A stretch of DNA of 10,310 bases, from NCBI GenBank assembly GCA_017466455.1, contig JAFTUD010000030.1:1-10310 (forward strand), written 5' to 3'. Below the pieces are notes generated by a model. That model was not told where the DNA came from. It did not search any database and saw only the letters and a program-made list of their open reading frames with translations. Position 1 is the stretch's first letter. Every line of letters starts with the position of its first letter. The translations under genes and the position numbers were made by a program. Positions 1 to 6,318 of the stretch are shown here, piece by piece. The stretch is from Clostridia bacterium. Lineage in GTDB: Bacteria; Bacillota_A; Clostridia; Oscillospirales; CAG-272.

Positions 1-38
1 CTTAGCATTTTAGAACGAGCCAAAAGGCTTGTATTCAA

Positions 39-52
39 GGCAAAATTTTGCC
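39..52. repeat. 14-bp perfect palindrome
   Basis: GGCAAAATTTTGCC reads the same on both strands. It follows a smaller AGCC-AAAA-GGCT hairpin (19-30) and precedes an A/T-rich run. It could be the end of a terminator for a gene left of the window or an operator for the small gene at 154. Neither can be decided from this sequence. Confidence 0.4.
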
Positions 53-120
53 GATATATAAAAATATTTCAAAAAATTTTAACACAGAAGACGGGACTTT
101 TGTCCGTTCCAAAACTGGTT

Positions 121-142
121 CGTTCCATTCCCGTCAGGCATA
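121..142 (+). repeat. 22-bp dispersed repeat, copy 1
   Basis: The 22 bases begin CGTTCCATTC and end CAGGCATA. They occur again, perfectly and in inverted orientation, at 5168-5189. This copy directly abuts the ribosome binding site of the small cysteine-rich gene. A chance 22-base match inside 10 kb is very unlikely, so this looks like a short dispersed element or the shared edge of a duplicated segment. Confidence 0.85.
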
Positions 143-147
143 GGGGG
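142..147 (+). promoter_or_regulatory. Ribosome binding site deciding the start of the small Cys-rich gene
   Basis: AGGGGG lies six bases before the ATG at 154, a normal distance. The in-frame ATG at 148 touches this motif and the in-frame TTG at 100 has no such motif, so 154 is the preferred start. Confidence 0.65.
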
Positions 148-153
148 ATGTAT

Positions 154-327
154 ATGGATAAGGAGATTCCAAAAACGGTAATAGATGTATCCGGCACAGA
201 GCTTACACCGGGAGAGCCTAATGCTTGTCTTGGGAATGGAAGGCAGGGCTTTGAGTGCTGTTGTGATGAATGCGACTATTATTTGCTTTGCTTTCCGCAG
301 TTTGATATAAAAGACAGCCACAGGTAA
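154..327 (+). CDS. Small cysteine-rich hypothetical protein (57 aa)
   Basis: A 57-residue protein with no signal peptide or membrane segment. The start, MDKEIPKTVIDVSG, is followed by ELTPGEP and then a dense cysteine core: one Cys in CLGNG (residues 25-29), three in ECCCDEC (34-40) plus C40, and one in LLCFP (44-48). The arrangement suggests a metal-binding or Fe-S-like knuckle. I recall similar short CLGNG...CCDECDY...LCFP proteins from Clostridia without known function, which is memory and not a search. The frame is open from base 1, but the ribosome binding site favours 154. It is convergent with the giant lipoprotein gene and shares its terminator region. A chance ORF is possible but unlikely given the patterned sequence. 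Confidence 0.72.
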   Translation: MDKEIPKTVIDVSGTELTPGEPNACLGNGRQGFECCCDECDYYLLCFPQFDIKDSHR

Positions 328-353
328 CGGTCTATGAGCAGTTGGATACGCAT

Positions 354-444
354 CGAGATAAATCCCTTGCGGGATTTTCGATATACGCTAACGCATTCGA
401 TATGTGCTTGCGCACTCGATATGCTCTCTGCGTGAGCGCGATAT
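354..444. repeat. Array of CGATAT spacers and mini-hairpins
   Basis: CGATAT occurs at 379, 398, 417 and 439 (steps 19, 19, 22), with a variant CGAGAT at 354. Each gap holds a different small inverted repeat: AAATCCC/GGGATTT (360-377), an imperfect ATACG/CGCAT stem, GTGC/GCAC (404-415) and GCTC/GAGC (423-437). The spacers are conserved while the hairpin sequences vary but keep pairing. The array sits in the shared 3' region of two convergent genes, directly beside their terminator. Units are too short for CRISPR. Confidence 0.8.
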
Positions 445-447
445 ACA

Positions 448-484
448 AAAAAGCAACCACAGGTGTGGTTGCTTTTTGCTTTTT
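448..484. terminator. Bidirectional rho-independent terminator
   Basis: A 13-bp perfect stem (448-460 with 465-477) has an AGGT loop. It runs into T-rich sequence on the plus strand and has its mirror-image A-run for the minus strand. It sits between the small plus-strand gene and the stop codon of the giant minus-strand lipoprotein gene, so it can serve both. Confidence 0.85.
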
Positions 485-486
485 GA

Positions 487-3400
487 TTAGTTATTATTTA
501 CCTTGCCTTGGATAAGTCCACAGCAACCACAGCACTGATATTCAACTCCGTCTATGGTGATAGATGATATGTCGATATTTCTGCAATCGCTTGATGAGAT
601 TCCACGATTTACAATGGCAAGCTCTATTTTTCCGTCCGAATTTTCAATGCCTCCGCTATATTCGTGGGCTATGAATTTATAGCTTTCACCTGCCTCAAGG
701 TAATATACGATTTCAAAGTTTGAGCCAACGCCCGAGTCGTCATCATTTGCTATCATTTGACCGTCAGGACCGATTAGGTATCCAAATGTGTCAAAATCCT
801 CATAGGCGTATGCGGTATAATATCCGCTTACGGTTGGGGTGAACACAAGCTCGTACAGGTACATTGTGTCGCTATCAACCTGAGTTTCCAAAAGCTCGCC
901 CTTATAAATTGTTGTTTCAAAGGAGTCGCCACAGCTCGTACAGGTTGTAACCATTACCGAGGACACGCCAGTCTTTTGGGCTGATTCATAGGTGTGATAT
1001 TCGGCATAATAGTCATCATAGGTGACACTATATAGCTCGCTATCGCCGTGCATTATTACGATGCTAACCTTTATGTCGGAAACACATTGGCTATCATCTG
1101 CATCTATGCTCTTAACTGAGAACTTGATGTCACAGTCATCGCAAGCATAAACATCGCTATCGGCGTCGCTTGGATATAGCAAGCCATCATCACGCTGGTA
1201 CTCAAATTCTTGACCGCATAGGCACGATACTACCTTGAAATTATGTCCGTCGCAAATGCTTTGAGTTACCGTTTCGTTTGAGATAATTACCTTGCATGGT
1301 AAATGGTGATATATATCGCCACTTTCCCTTGCTTGGCAAACGGTGCATACCTTTTCCTCGTGGACTCCGTCATTACATGTTCCCTCGGGGTGAATTAGGG
1401 TATATGTGCTTTCCCACTCGTGGTCCTGAAATGATACAAAGTTTACATTGATTTGCGGGGTAAGTGGCTCGCCATCCTTGCCAGAAATGGTATATGTGCC
1501 CTTTTCGTAGGTAAGACAGCCCTTTTCCTCGTAGGTATATTCATACTTAATCTCAATGTCACAGCTTGAGCAGGTAGTGGTGCGTACATAAATTGTTTTT
1601 CCGCCCTCTTCCCTCGATGTTTCATCGCCTGTTATCGAGCAGTTTATATTAAATGAAGCCTCGGCAACCTCACCGCAGGCGCAGGAGCTTACTACTATTT
1701 CACCACCGCAGTAGGTATTTGAATCAATCGGGTGTCTTGTTATTGACATTCCCGTTTTATGCTCGTTAAACTCCTCAATCGCTGTTATAAACGAGCATTT
1801 TTCACAGTATGATATCGCAAGCACGCCAGCCTCACAGCTTTCATCATCGGTAAGATATACGAAAATGCTCTTGTCGTCATTTCCGCAGGTGCTACATTCC
1901 TTATAATCGCTATCCAAAAGGACAACAGGAATTGTAACCTCAGCGCTCTCATTATATTGAGATACGATATAAGCATAGGTCTTGCCTGCCTCAAGCTCGG
2001 CTGTAAGTGCGAAGTTATTGCTATATGCGCTATCATCGTCATAATCTACATAGGTGACGAGCTCGCCATCGTCCCCAACGATATAAAGATACGCCTTTGT
2101 GTCATACGCTCGTGTTGCGCTAAGTAGGGTATATGTGCCACTCTTTGTTGGGGTAAATGTGTAGATTGCGTAATAATCTCCGTCAGCCTGCTGTGTAACC
2201 TTCAAGATGTCCACCTTTTGAGTTACTACAAGCGAGCATACTGAGCATGTATTCTTTACAGCTACCTTTCCGTTTTCCTTTGATGCTGTAACGGTGTAGG
2301 TGTGTGAATCGTAGGTCTCGCTCTTGCTTATTGAGAACTTCTCGCTCTCGCCAGCAAGCATCTTTATAGTGCTTGATTTTGTTGTGGTGCATCCGTTTTC
2401 AACCTTTGTCTCGGTCATTACAACCTTATAATCGCAAAGGGGGCAGGCGTAGCATACTCCGTTTTCAACGGAAGACGGTGTCAGATTGTAATCATCAAAG
2501 CTCATTGAGTAGTTATTACCGCACGGGCAGGAGCTAAATGAAAATTCGTGATCTGAGCAAACGCCCTCAGCATCGGGGTCAAGCTCGTAAAGCGTTTCCT
2601 GCTCGCACCAGTTCCTCTCCTCTGCTGTGAAATAATCACAGTTATCACAGCCACTAAAGATGTATATTCCGTCCTCACAGGTCCTTCCTACAAGCTTTGT
2701 TGCAAGGGTTGATTTCTTATGATTGTCGCTTGAGCCCGAGCCACCGTCAGCCTTATCTATGATGACCTCGCCATCTACTGTTACGGTTACGGTTACATCG
2801 TTATATGATACGCAACCCTTCTCATACTGCTCTATTACAACTGTAATTACGATTTTTCCCTCAGGTGAGGTATAGGTCATTGCTGTGCGGGAAACGCCAT
2901 CTACTGTTTCAAATGACGGAACCATTGTAAATTGCTCCAAGACGGAGTTTGGTATGCTTGCCGTTACATTTTCTCCGCATGCGCAGGAAATGGTCATAGC
3001 TGAGCCACTTAGCCCTGTCTCGTAGTCGGACAATTTATATTCCTTAGTGTTATATGCGTAGTGACCCATGTCAACTGTTTCAAAGGAATAGTCACATTCA
3101 GTACAGCCGATCTTAACTAAAATACCGTCCTCACAGCTTGTTTTGCCCTCTAAGAGTGTAAGCTCATACTTAACGCCTCCATGATCGGAATCCTCATCAA
3201 AGGTCACAGCATTGTAAATAACCTCTTGACCGTAGGTTATCTTCTTTGTATTTGTAATCTTTATTGTGCAGTTATCAATGAATTCTCCCACCTGCTCAGT
3301 AAGCACGACAAGGTCGCATCTACTGCAGGTCATGGTTTCGGTTGATGTCATTTTGCCCGTTTCGGGGTCGGTTGTATTATTCTTTTGAGTTGTTGTGTCA

Positions 3401-4851
3401 CAGTCTGTGATAATTTCGTAATCAGTATAGCCATCGCAAAGCGTACAATGAACGAGGTTTATTTCGCCCTCGCAAATGCCCGCAAAGCCCGATACATCAA
3501 CAGCCTCGGTTTCAAGCTTGCTATCGGGGTGATTATAAACAAGTCCTGCGGACTCATAGTCGCAATTCTTGCACTTATCAATGTAAATGCGTCCGTCTGC
3601 ACAGCTTTGAGCGCCCTGTACGAGGTAGGTTGTTTGCTCAAGCTCGTGATGTTGGTTATAATTCTCGCTCTCGTTTGTCAAGTCGTAGAGTAGCTCATCA
3701 TTGTTATAAATCTTGACATTTGTGTGAATTATGCCTATACAGCTGTCCTTGGTTTCCCATACATCAACAACGGTTTTAAGAGTGCAATCTTCACAGTCTA
3801 CTGTTGTGATTTTATGCTCAACTCCGTCAACAGTTGTCTTTGATGATGTCGGCACAGCTCCGCCGTTACAAAAGCCTTGGAAGCTTTCAAGTGCGGTGTA
3901 GTCGCAGCTTTCGCATTTTTCATATTTGAGGTACGGGAAGCAGTTACTATATTCTCTGAAATCAACTAAAACTGCTATTTCATCATGCTCGTAATACTCG
4001 TAATGCTCCTTTGCACCGTTTAGAATTACGGTGTCGCCCTTCTTAACTGTAAGGGTTGTATCATAAGCGATTTTACAGCCGTCTATTGTGATATCTGTTT
4101 CAAACTCAAATGATGTATTACATACAGGGCATGTGGTGTTTCCCTGTGAAAATCCACTGCTCATTTGCACATCACAGCTATACGCAAGACATTCGCTATC
4201 AAAGCCCTGCATCTTGCAGATTTTACACTCGGTATACCTTATAAAGCCACTGCAAGCGCCAACGCTTTCAAGATCTAAGCGCTTTGTTTCAAAATCGTGC
4301 TCGCAAAGGGTCTTGCACACGGAGCATTTTCCGTCGGGCGTATAGTCATGCTTGCCCGTTGCGGGGATTACATCGGTTTTTGTATCGGTGTATGTAGCTC
4401 CGCCAAATTCAAGCGTTGCCACAATAGTCTTTACGCCTGCAACGGCACATGTTGCGCCCGTTGTAACGGATTCGGATATTGTTGCGCTCACCTCAGTGGT
4501 ATGCTCGCTGTTTGCCGAGCAAACGAAGGTTAGCTTAGCGCTCTTGTTATCCGCGCTCCATGTCCATGCACCCTTTTCATAGGTGTGCGCTGATTTTGCT
4601 ACCGCCTCGCTCTCGCTCTCGGAGCAAAGTGAGCAGGTACGGCTTCTTTGACCCTCCGTGGAGCAGGTTGGTGCGATTGTTTGTGTCCATTCGCCCCATA
4701 CATGTGCGCACGGTGATGACTCGGAGCTTGACTCAGAGCTTGACTCGGAGCTTGAGCTACTCTCGGTATCATCGTTGCAGGATGCAAAAATCAGCATACT
4801 GCAAAGCGCCAAAATAAGGCAAAGGGCAATAAGTAAATTTCTCTTTTTCAT
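487..4851 (-). CDS. Giant cysteine-repeat lipoprotein with two PPC-like domains (1454 aa)
   Basis: Residues 1-25 are a lipoprotein signal (Lys/Arg start, hydrophobic core, FASC lipobox with C25). A Ser/Glu linker (about 29-46) follows, then an H-x-W segment and CxxC zinc-ribbon-like pairs (48-185). Residues 200-1260 hold seven units of three cysteine modules: A is C-x8/9-CxxC (often CDY after it), B is typically C-x8/9-C-x1/2-C, and C is CxxC-x14/15-C. Units start at C200, C304, C417, C573, C725, C1006 and C1159, about 152 residues apart in the later ones. Two beta-rich segments (about 882-980 and 1320-1415) resemble bacterial pre-peptidase C-terminal (PPC) domains (FTPTxSGxYT, later LEAGxxYxxI). 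The tail carries CCGCC (1440-1444). About 85 Cys in all. No catalytic motif is visible, so I infer a surface binding or scaffold protein using bound metal or disulfides. It has its own promoter and an AAAGGAGG ribosome binding site. Confidence 0.93.
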   Translation of the reverse strand: MKKRNLLIALCLILALCSMLIFASCNDDTESSSSSESSSESSSESSPCAHVWGEWTQTIAPTCSTEGQRSRTCSLCSESESEAVAKSAHTYEKGAWTWSADNKSAKLTFVCSANSEHTTEVSATISESVTTGATCAVAGVKTIVATLEFGGATYTDTKTDVIPATGKHDYTPDGKCSVCKTLCEHDFETKRLDLESVGACSGFIRYTECKICKMQGFDSECLAYSCDVQMSSGFSQGNTTCPVCNTSFEFETDITIDGCKIAYDTTLTVKKGDTVILNGAKEHYEYYEHDEIAVLVDFREYSNCFPYLKYEKCESCDYTALESFQGFCNGGAVPTSSKTTVDGVEHKITTVDCEDCTLKTVVDVWETKDSCIGIIHTNVKIYNNDELLYDLTNESENYNQHHELEQTTYLVQGAQSCADGRIYIDKCKNCDYESAGLVYNHPDSKLETEAVDVSGFAGICEGEINLVHCTLCDGYTDYEIITDCDTTTQKNNTTDPETGKMTSTETMTCSRCDLVVLTEQVGEFIDNCTIKITNTKKITYGQEVIYNAVTFDEDSDHGGVKYELTLLEGKTSCEDGILVKIGCTECDYSFETVDMGHYAYNTKEYKLSDYETGLSGSAMTISCACGENVTASIPNSVLEQFTMVPSFETVDGVSRTAMTYTSPEGKIVITVVIEQYEKGCVSYNDVTVTVTVDGEVIIDKADGGSGSSDNHKKSTLATKLVGRTCEDGIYIFSGCDNCDYFTAEERNWCEQETLYELDPDAEGVCSDHEFSFSSCPCGNNYSMSFDDYNLTPSSVENGVCYACPLCDYKVVMTETKVENGCTTTKSSTIKMLAGESEKFSISKSETYDSHTYTVTASKENGKVAVKNTCSVCSLVVTQKVDILKVTQQADGDYYAIYTFTPTKSGTYTLLSATRAYDTKAYLYIVGDDGELVTYVDYDDDSAYSNNFALTAELEAGKTYAYIVSQYNESAEVTIPVVLLDSDYKECSTCGNDDKSIFVYLTDDESCEAGVLAISYCEKCSFITAIEEFNEHKTGMSITRHPIDSNTYCGGEIVVSSCACGEVAEASFNINCSITGDETSREEGGKTIYVRTTTCSSCDIEIKYEYTYEEKGCLTYEKGTYTISGKDGEPLTPQINVNFVSFQDHEWESTYTLIHPEGTCNDGVHEEKVCTVCQARESGDIYHHLPCKVIISNETVTQSICDGHNFKVVSCLCGQEFEYQRDDGLLYPSDADSDVYACDDCDIKFSVKSIDADDSQCVSDIKVSIVIMHGDSELYSVTYDDYYAEYHTYESAQKTGVSSVMVTTCTSCGDSFETTIYKGELLETQVDSDTMYLYELVFTPTVSGYYTAYAYEDFDTFGYLIGPDGQMIANDDDSGVGSNFEIVYYLEAGESYKFIAHEYSGGIENSDGKIELAIVNRGISSSDCRNIDISSITIDGVEYQCCGCCGLIQGKVNNN
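4718..4753 (-). repeat. 12-bp tandem repeat in the Ser/Glu linker
   Basis: Three consecutive copies of GACTCGGAGCTT (plus strand; the middle copy has one A/G change) encode the Ser-Ser-Ser-Glu repeats just after the lipidated cysteine. Twelve bases keep the frame, so slippage would change linker length without breaking the gene. Confidence 0.9.
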
Positions 4852-4880
4852 ATGTCCTCCTTTAAATGAATGAAATCAAA

Positions 4881-4904
4881 TTGCTAATTCAGATTGCTAA
4901 TCTG
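4881..4904 (-). promoter_or_regulatory. Leader dyad and repeated ATTAGCAA motif
   Basis: On the minus strand CAGATT-AGC-AATCTG (4890-4904) is a perfect 6-bp dyad starting where transcription should begin. ATTAGCAA occurs twice, 13 bp apart (complements at 4881-4888 and 4894-4901), and once more in the leader of the leucine-rich-repeat gene (8036-8043). It could be an operator overlapping +1 or a 5' stabilising hairpin. Confidence 0.5.
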
Positions 4905-4911
4905 TAATTTT

Positions 4912-4940
4912 AGTTTACTATATTTTTCGTTATTTGTCAA
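4912..4940 (-). promoter_or_regulatory. SigA-type promoter of the giant lipoprotein gene
   Basis: The -35 box is TTGACA (complement at 4935-4940) and the -10 box TAAACT (4912-4917), with a spacer of exactly 17 bp. The -35 is the full consensus. Transcription should start near 4905, giving a leader of about 55 bases. Confidence 0.85.
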
Positions 4941-5108
4941 CAATTTTTCGTGCGTGCGTATATGCGTGGGCGTGCAGAGCCCGCGTGTTTTTTGAAAGAT
5001 TTTTGGCGATTTTATATTATATATTATTAGTCAAGCTCCGCGAAAAAAGCAGATGATTGTCGCAAATTTTTTGCGTGATGAGGTGGATTTTCGGGGGTTG
5101 AGTGTCTT

Positions 5109-5159
5109 AAAATAAGAAAATGAGCAAGAGCAAAGGGGAAAAGCCCTTTGTTCTTGCTC
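5109..5159 (-). terminator. Terminator of the esterase-like lipoprotein gene
   Basis: A 16-bp stem with one G-U pair (5122-5137 with 5144-5159) and a six-base loop lies about 40 bases past the stop codon. On the minus strand it is followed by ATTTTCTTATTTT. This separates the esterase gene from the giant lipoprotein gene downstream. Confidence 0.85.
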
Positions 5160-5167
5160 CTGCCTTT

Positions 5168-5189
5168 TATGCCTGACGGGAATGGAACG
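5168..5189 (-). repeat. 22-bp dispersed repeat, copy 2 (inverted)
   Basis: This is the exact reverse complement of 121-142. It lies between the esterase stop codon and its terminator stem, so it is transcribed in the 3' untranslated region. Flanking bases on both sides differ from copy 1, so the identity is confined to the 22 bases. Confidence 0.85.
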
Positions 5190-5197
5190 CTCCGCGC

Positions 5198-6139
5198 TTA
5201 TGGCTCATATATGCTTATTATTTGCTCCGCAAAGAGATGTCCGAGCTTTAGCTCGCTCATAGAGTCGTAGTGCGCAAGGTCGGGCTCGTTTTGTGGCTCG
5301 TGCCTTGTTGTCAAGCCTGCCTCTATCGTTGAAAAATACAAGTTCAGCTCCGACTCCTCGGAAATGCGCTCCTTTGCGCTGTTGACAACCTCATATCTTG
5401 GGAAAATTGTACCCTCTTGTATTCCTGCATCAATAAAATATATTCCGCCCTCTTTCGCATAAGCATCTAAATCCTCTCTTAAAAAGGAAATGAAGCGCTT
5501 TTGATTATCGTAATACTCATCGGCGGTCTTGCCTATTGCATCGCTCTCGCCCTGCATCCAGCATATTGCATCAAGGCTTGCGTTATAATTGCTTTCCAAG
5601 AGCGCGTTCATATAGGTCGTTGTGAATTTCATGCACGCCTTGTAGATGTCGCCACGGTCGTTTTTATCAAGCCATTGAGTTTTAAGACAGCTACCCGAAT
5701 AGGTATATTTCAAAATGACTACCGTTTCATCGGGGTATTTTTTTGACAGCTCCTCGGCAATTCCAAGCTCAGGGCCAAAATGCTCGCTCTTATGCCCTTG
5801 ACCTACGCTGACGCGTACAAATTCACCGTTTGATGAATTAAGCTGATTATCAACGCTATAATTTATAAGGACATTAGAAAAGCCGTTTTCGTATGTGCTA
5901 TACTCCTCCGATGTGACATTCTTCTCTAAATAGCTATTCAAGGCACAGCCCGTTGCGTTGCTTTGTCCGAGGAGTAAAATTACCTTAACGCGCTCCCCTG
6001 CGCCGTCGTTTAAGGTTGTTGGATTTTTAAAATCGGTATTCAATTCAAGATGAGAATTCTGCTCATCGGCGCATCCAAGCATTAAGAGCGTGGAAAAAAC
6101 CGCCAAAATCGCCAAAATTACAGATACAGCCCTTCGCAT
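5198..6139 (-). CDS. SGNH/sialate O-acetylesterase-like lipoprotein (313 aa)
   Basis: The signal peptide ends in an LMLGC lipobox, with C23 the predicted lipidation site. The rest fits the SASA/carbohydrate-esterase-6 branch of the SGNH hydrolases: GQSNA at 58-62 with nucleophile Ser60, GPELG at 122-126, WMQGESDA at 194-201 (the WxQGExD block), and D287-x-x-H290 as the likely catalytic Asp-His pair. Such enzymes remove acetyl groups from sialic acid or from xylan-type polysaccharides; which substrate applies here cannot be read from the sequence. All catalytic blocks are present and the length is normal, so it should be active, anchored outside the membrane. The ribosome binding site AGGAGG lies four bases before the ATG. 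It has its own promoter and terminator, so it is not cotranscribed with its neighbours. Confidence 0.9.
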   Translation of the reverse strand: MRRAVSVILAILAVFSTLLMLGCADEQNSHLELNTDFKNPTTLNDGAGERVKVILLLGQSNATGCALNSYLEKNVTSEEYSTYENGFSNVLINYSVDNQLNSSNGEFVRVSVGQGHKSEHFGPELGIAEELSKKYPDETVVILKYTYSGSCLKTQWLDKNDRGDIYKACMKFTTTYMNALLESNYNASLDAICWMQGESDAIGKTADEYYDNQKRFISFLREDLDAYAKEGGIYFIDAGIQEGTIFPRYEVVNSAKERISEESELNLYFSTIEAGLTTRHEPQNEPDLAHYDSMSELKLGHLFAEQIISIYEP

Positions 6140-6167
6140 ATTGCCTCCTAAAATTTAATCTAACTAT

Positions 6168-6196
6168 ATAATATCACTCTTACACGGCTTTTTCAA
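6168..6196 (-). promoter_or_regulatory. SigA-type promoter of the esterase-like gene
   Basis: TTGAAA (complement at 6191-6196) and TATTAT (6168-6173) are separated by 17 bp. Each box is one base off consensus. The short leader ends in ATTAAATTTTAGGAGG, close to the leader end of the leucine-rich-repeat gene (ATTAAATTTAAGGAG). Confidence 0.8.
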
Positions 6197-6284
6197 GAAA
6201 TTACGGGGTTTTTTCCGTTTTTGAATGCTGTGGGCAAAAAACATTGAAAATCCGTTACGCAAAGGGCGGTTTTGAAATATTGCA

Positions 6285-6318
6285 AGCAAAAAAGCGGACA
6301 AGTCCGCTTTTTTTTTGC
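6285..6318 (-). terminator. Terminator of the leucine-rich-repeat lipoprotein gene
   Basis: An 11-bp stem (6288-6298 with 6303-6313), whose GC core is GCGGA/TCCGC, has a CAAG loop and A/T runs on both arms. It touches the stop codon at 6319-6321. On the minus strand the stem is followed by a short GC-poor tail rather than a long separate T-run; the Us come from the stem arm. Confidence 0.75.

Larger units (their letters stand above)
4852..5197. other. Intergenic region between two minus-strand lipoprotein genes
   Basis: It holds the leader and promoter of the giant lipoprotein gene (4881-4940), the terminator of the esterase gene (5109-5159) and the second copy of the 22-bp repeat. Between these, 4941-5108 has no supportable gene. 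It contains a stretch rich in alternating purine-pyrimidine GTGC/GTAT steps (about 4950-4977) and a small CGCAAA-TTT-TTTGCG hairpin near 5060-5074 of unknown role. Confidence 0.7.

Noticed and set aside
1..153. The frame of the small Cys-rich gene is open from base 1, with a possible TTG start at 100.
   Set aside because: No ribosome binding site fits the TTG, the upstream translation is basic and unlike the patterned part, and AGGGGG sits at the right distance from the ATG at 154.
354..444. CRISPR array.
   Set aside because: The conserved element is only 6 bp, intervals are 13-16 bp and self-complementary, and no cas gene is nearby.
1443..2392. Minus-strand open frames of 60-85 codons overlapping the giant gene in other frames.
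   Set aside because: They lie wholly inside a convincing coding sequence on the same strand and show low-complexity frameshift products only.
3385..4817. Several plus-strand open frames of 75-102 codons opposite the giant lipoprotein gene.
   Set aside because: They mirror its repeated codons, have no ribosome binding sites or recognisable domains, and vanish as independent genes once the 1454-codon frame is accepted.
4950..4977. Alternating purine-pyrimidine stretch as a possible Z-DNA element.
   Set aside because: It is short and interrupted, with no further evidence of function.
6200..6240. ACGG/CCGT hairpin with a T-run upstream of the esterase promoter as a terminator or attenuator.
   Set aside because: The stem is only four pairs and a much better terminator lies at 6285-6318.
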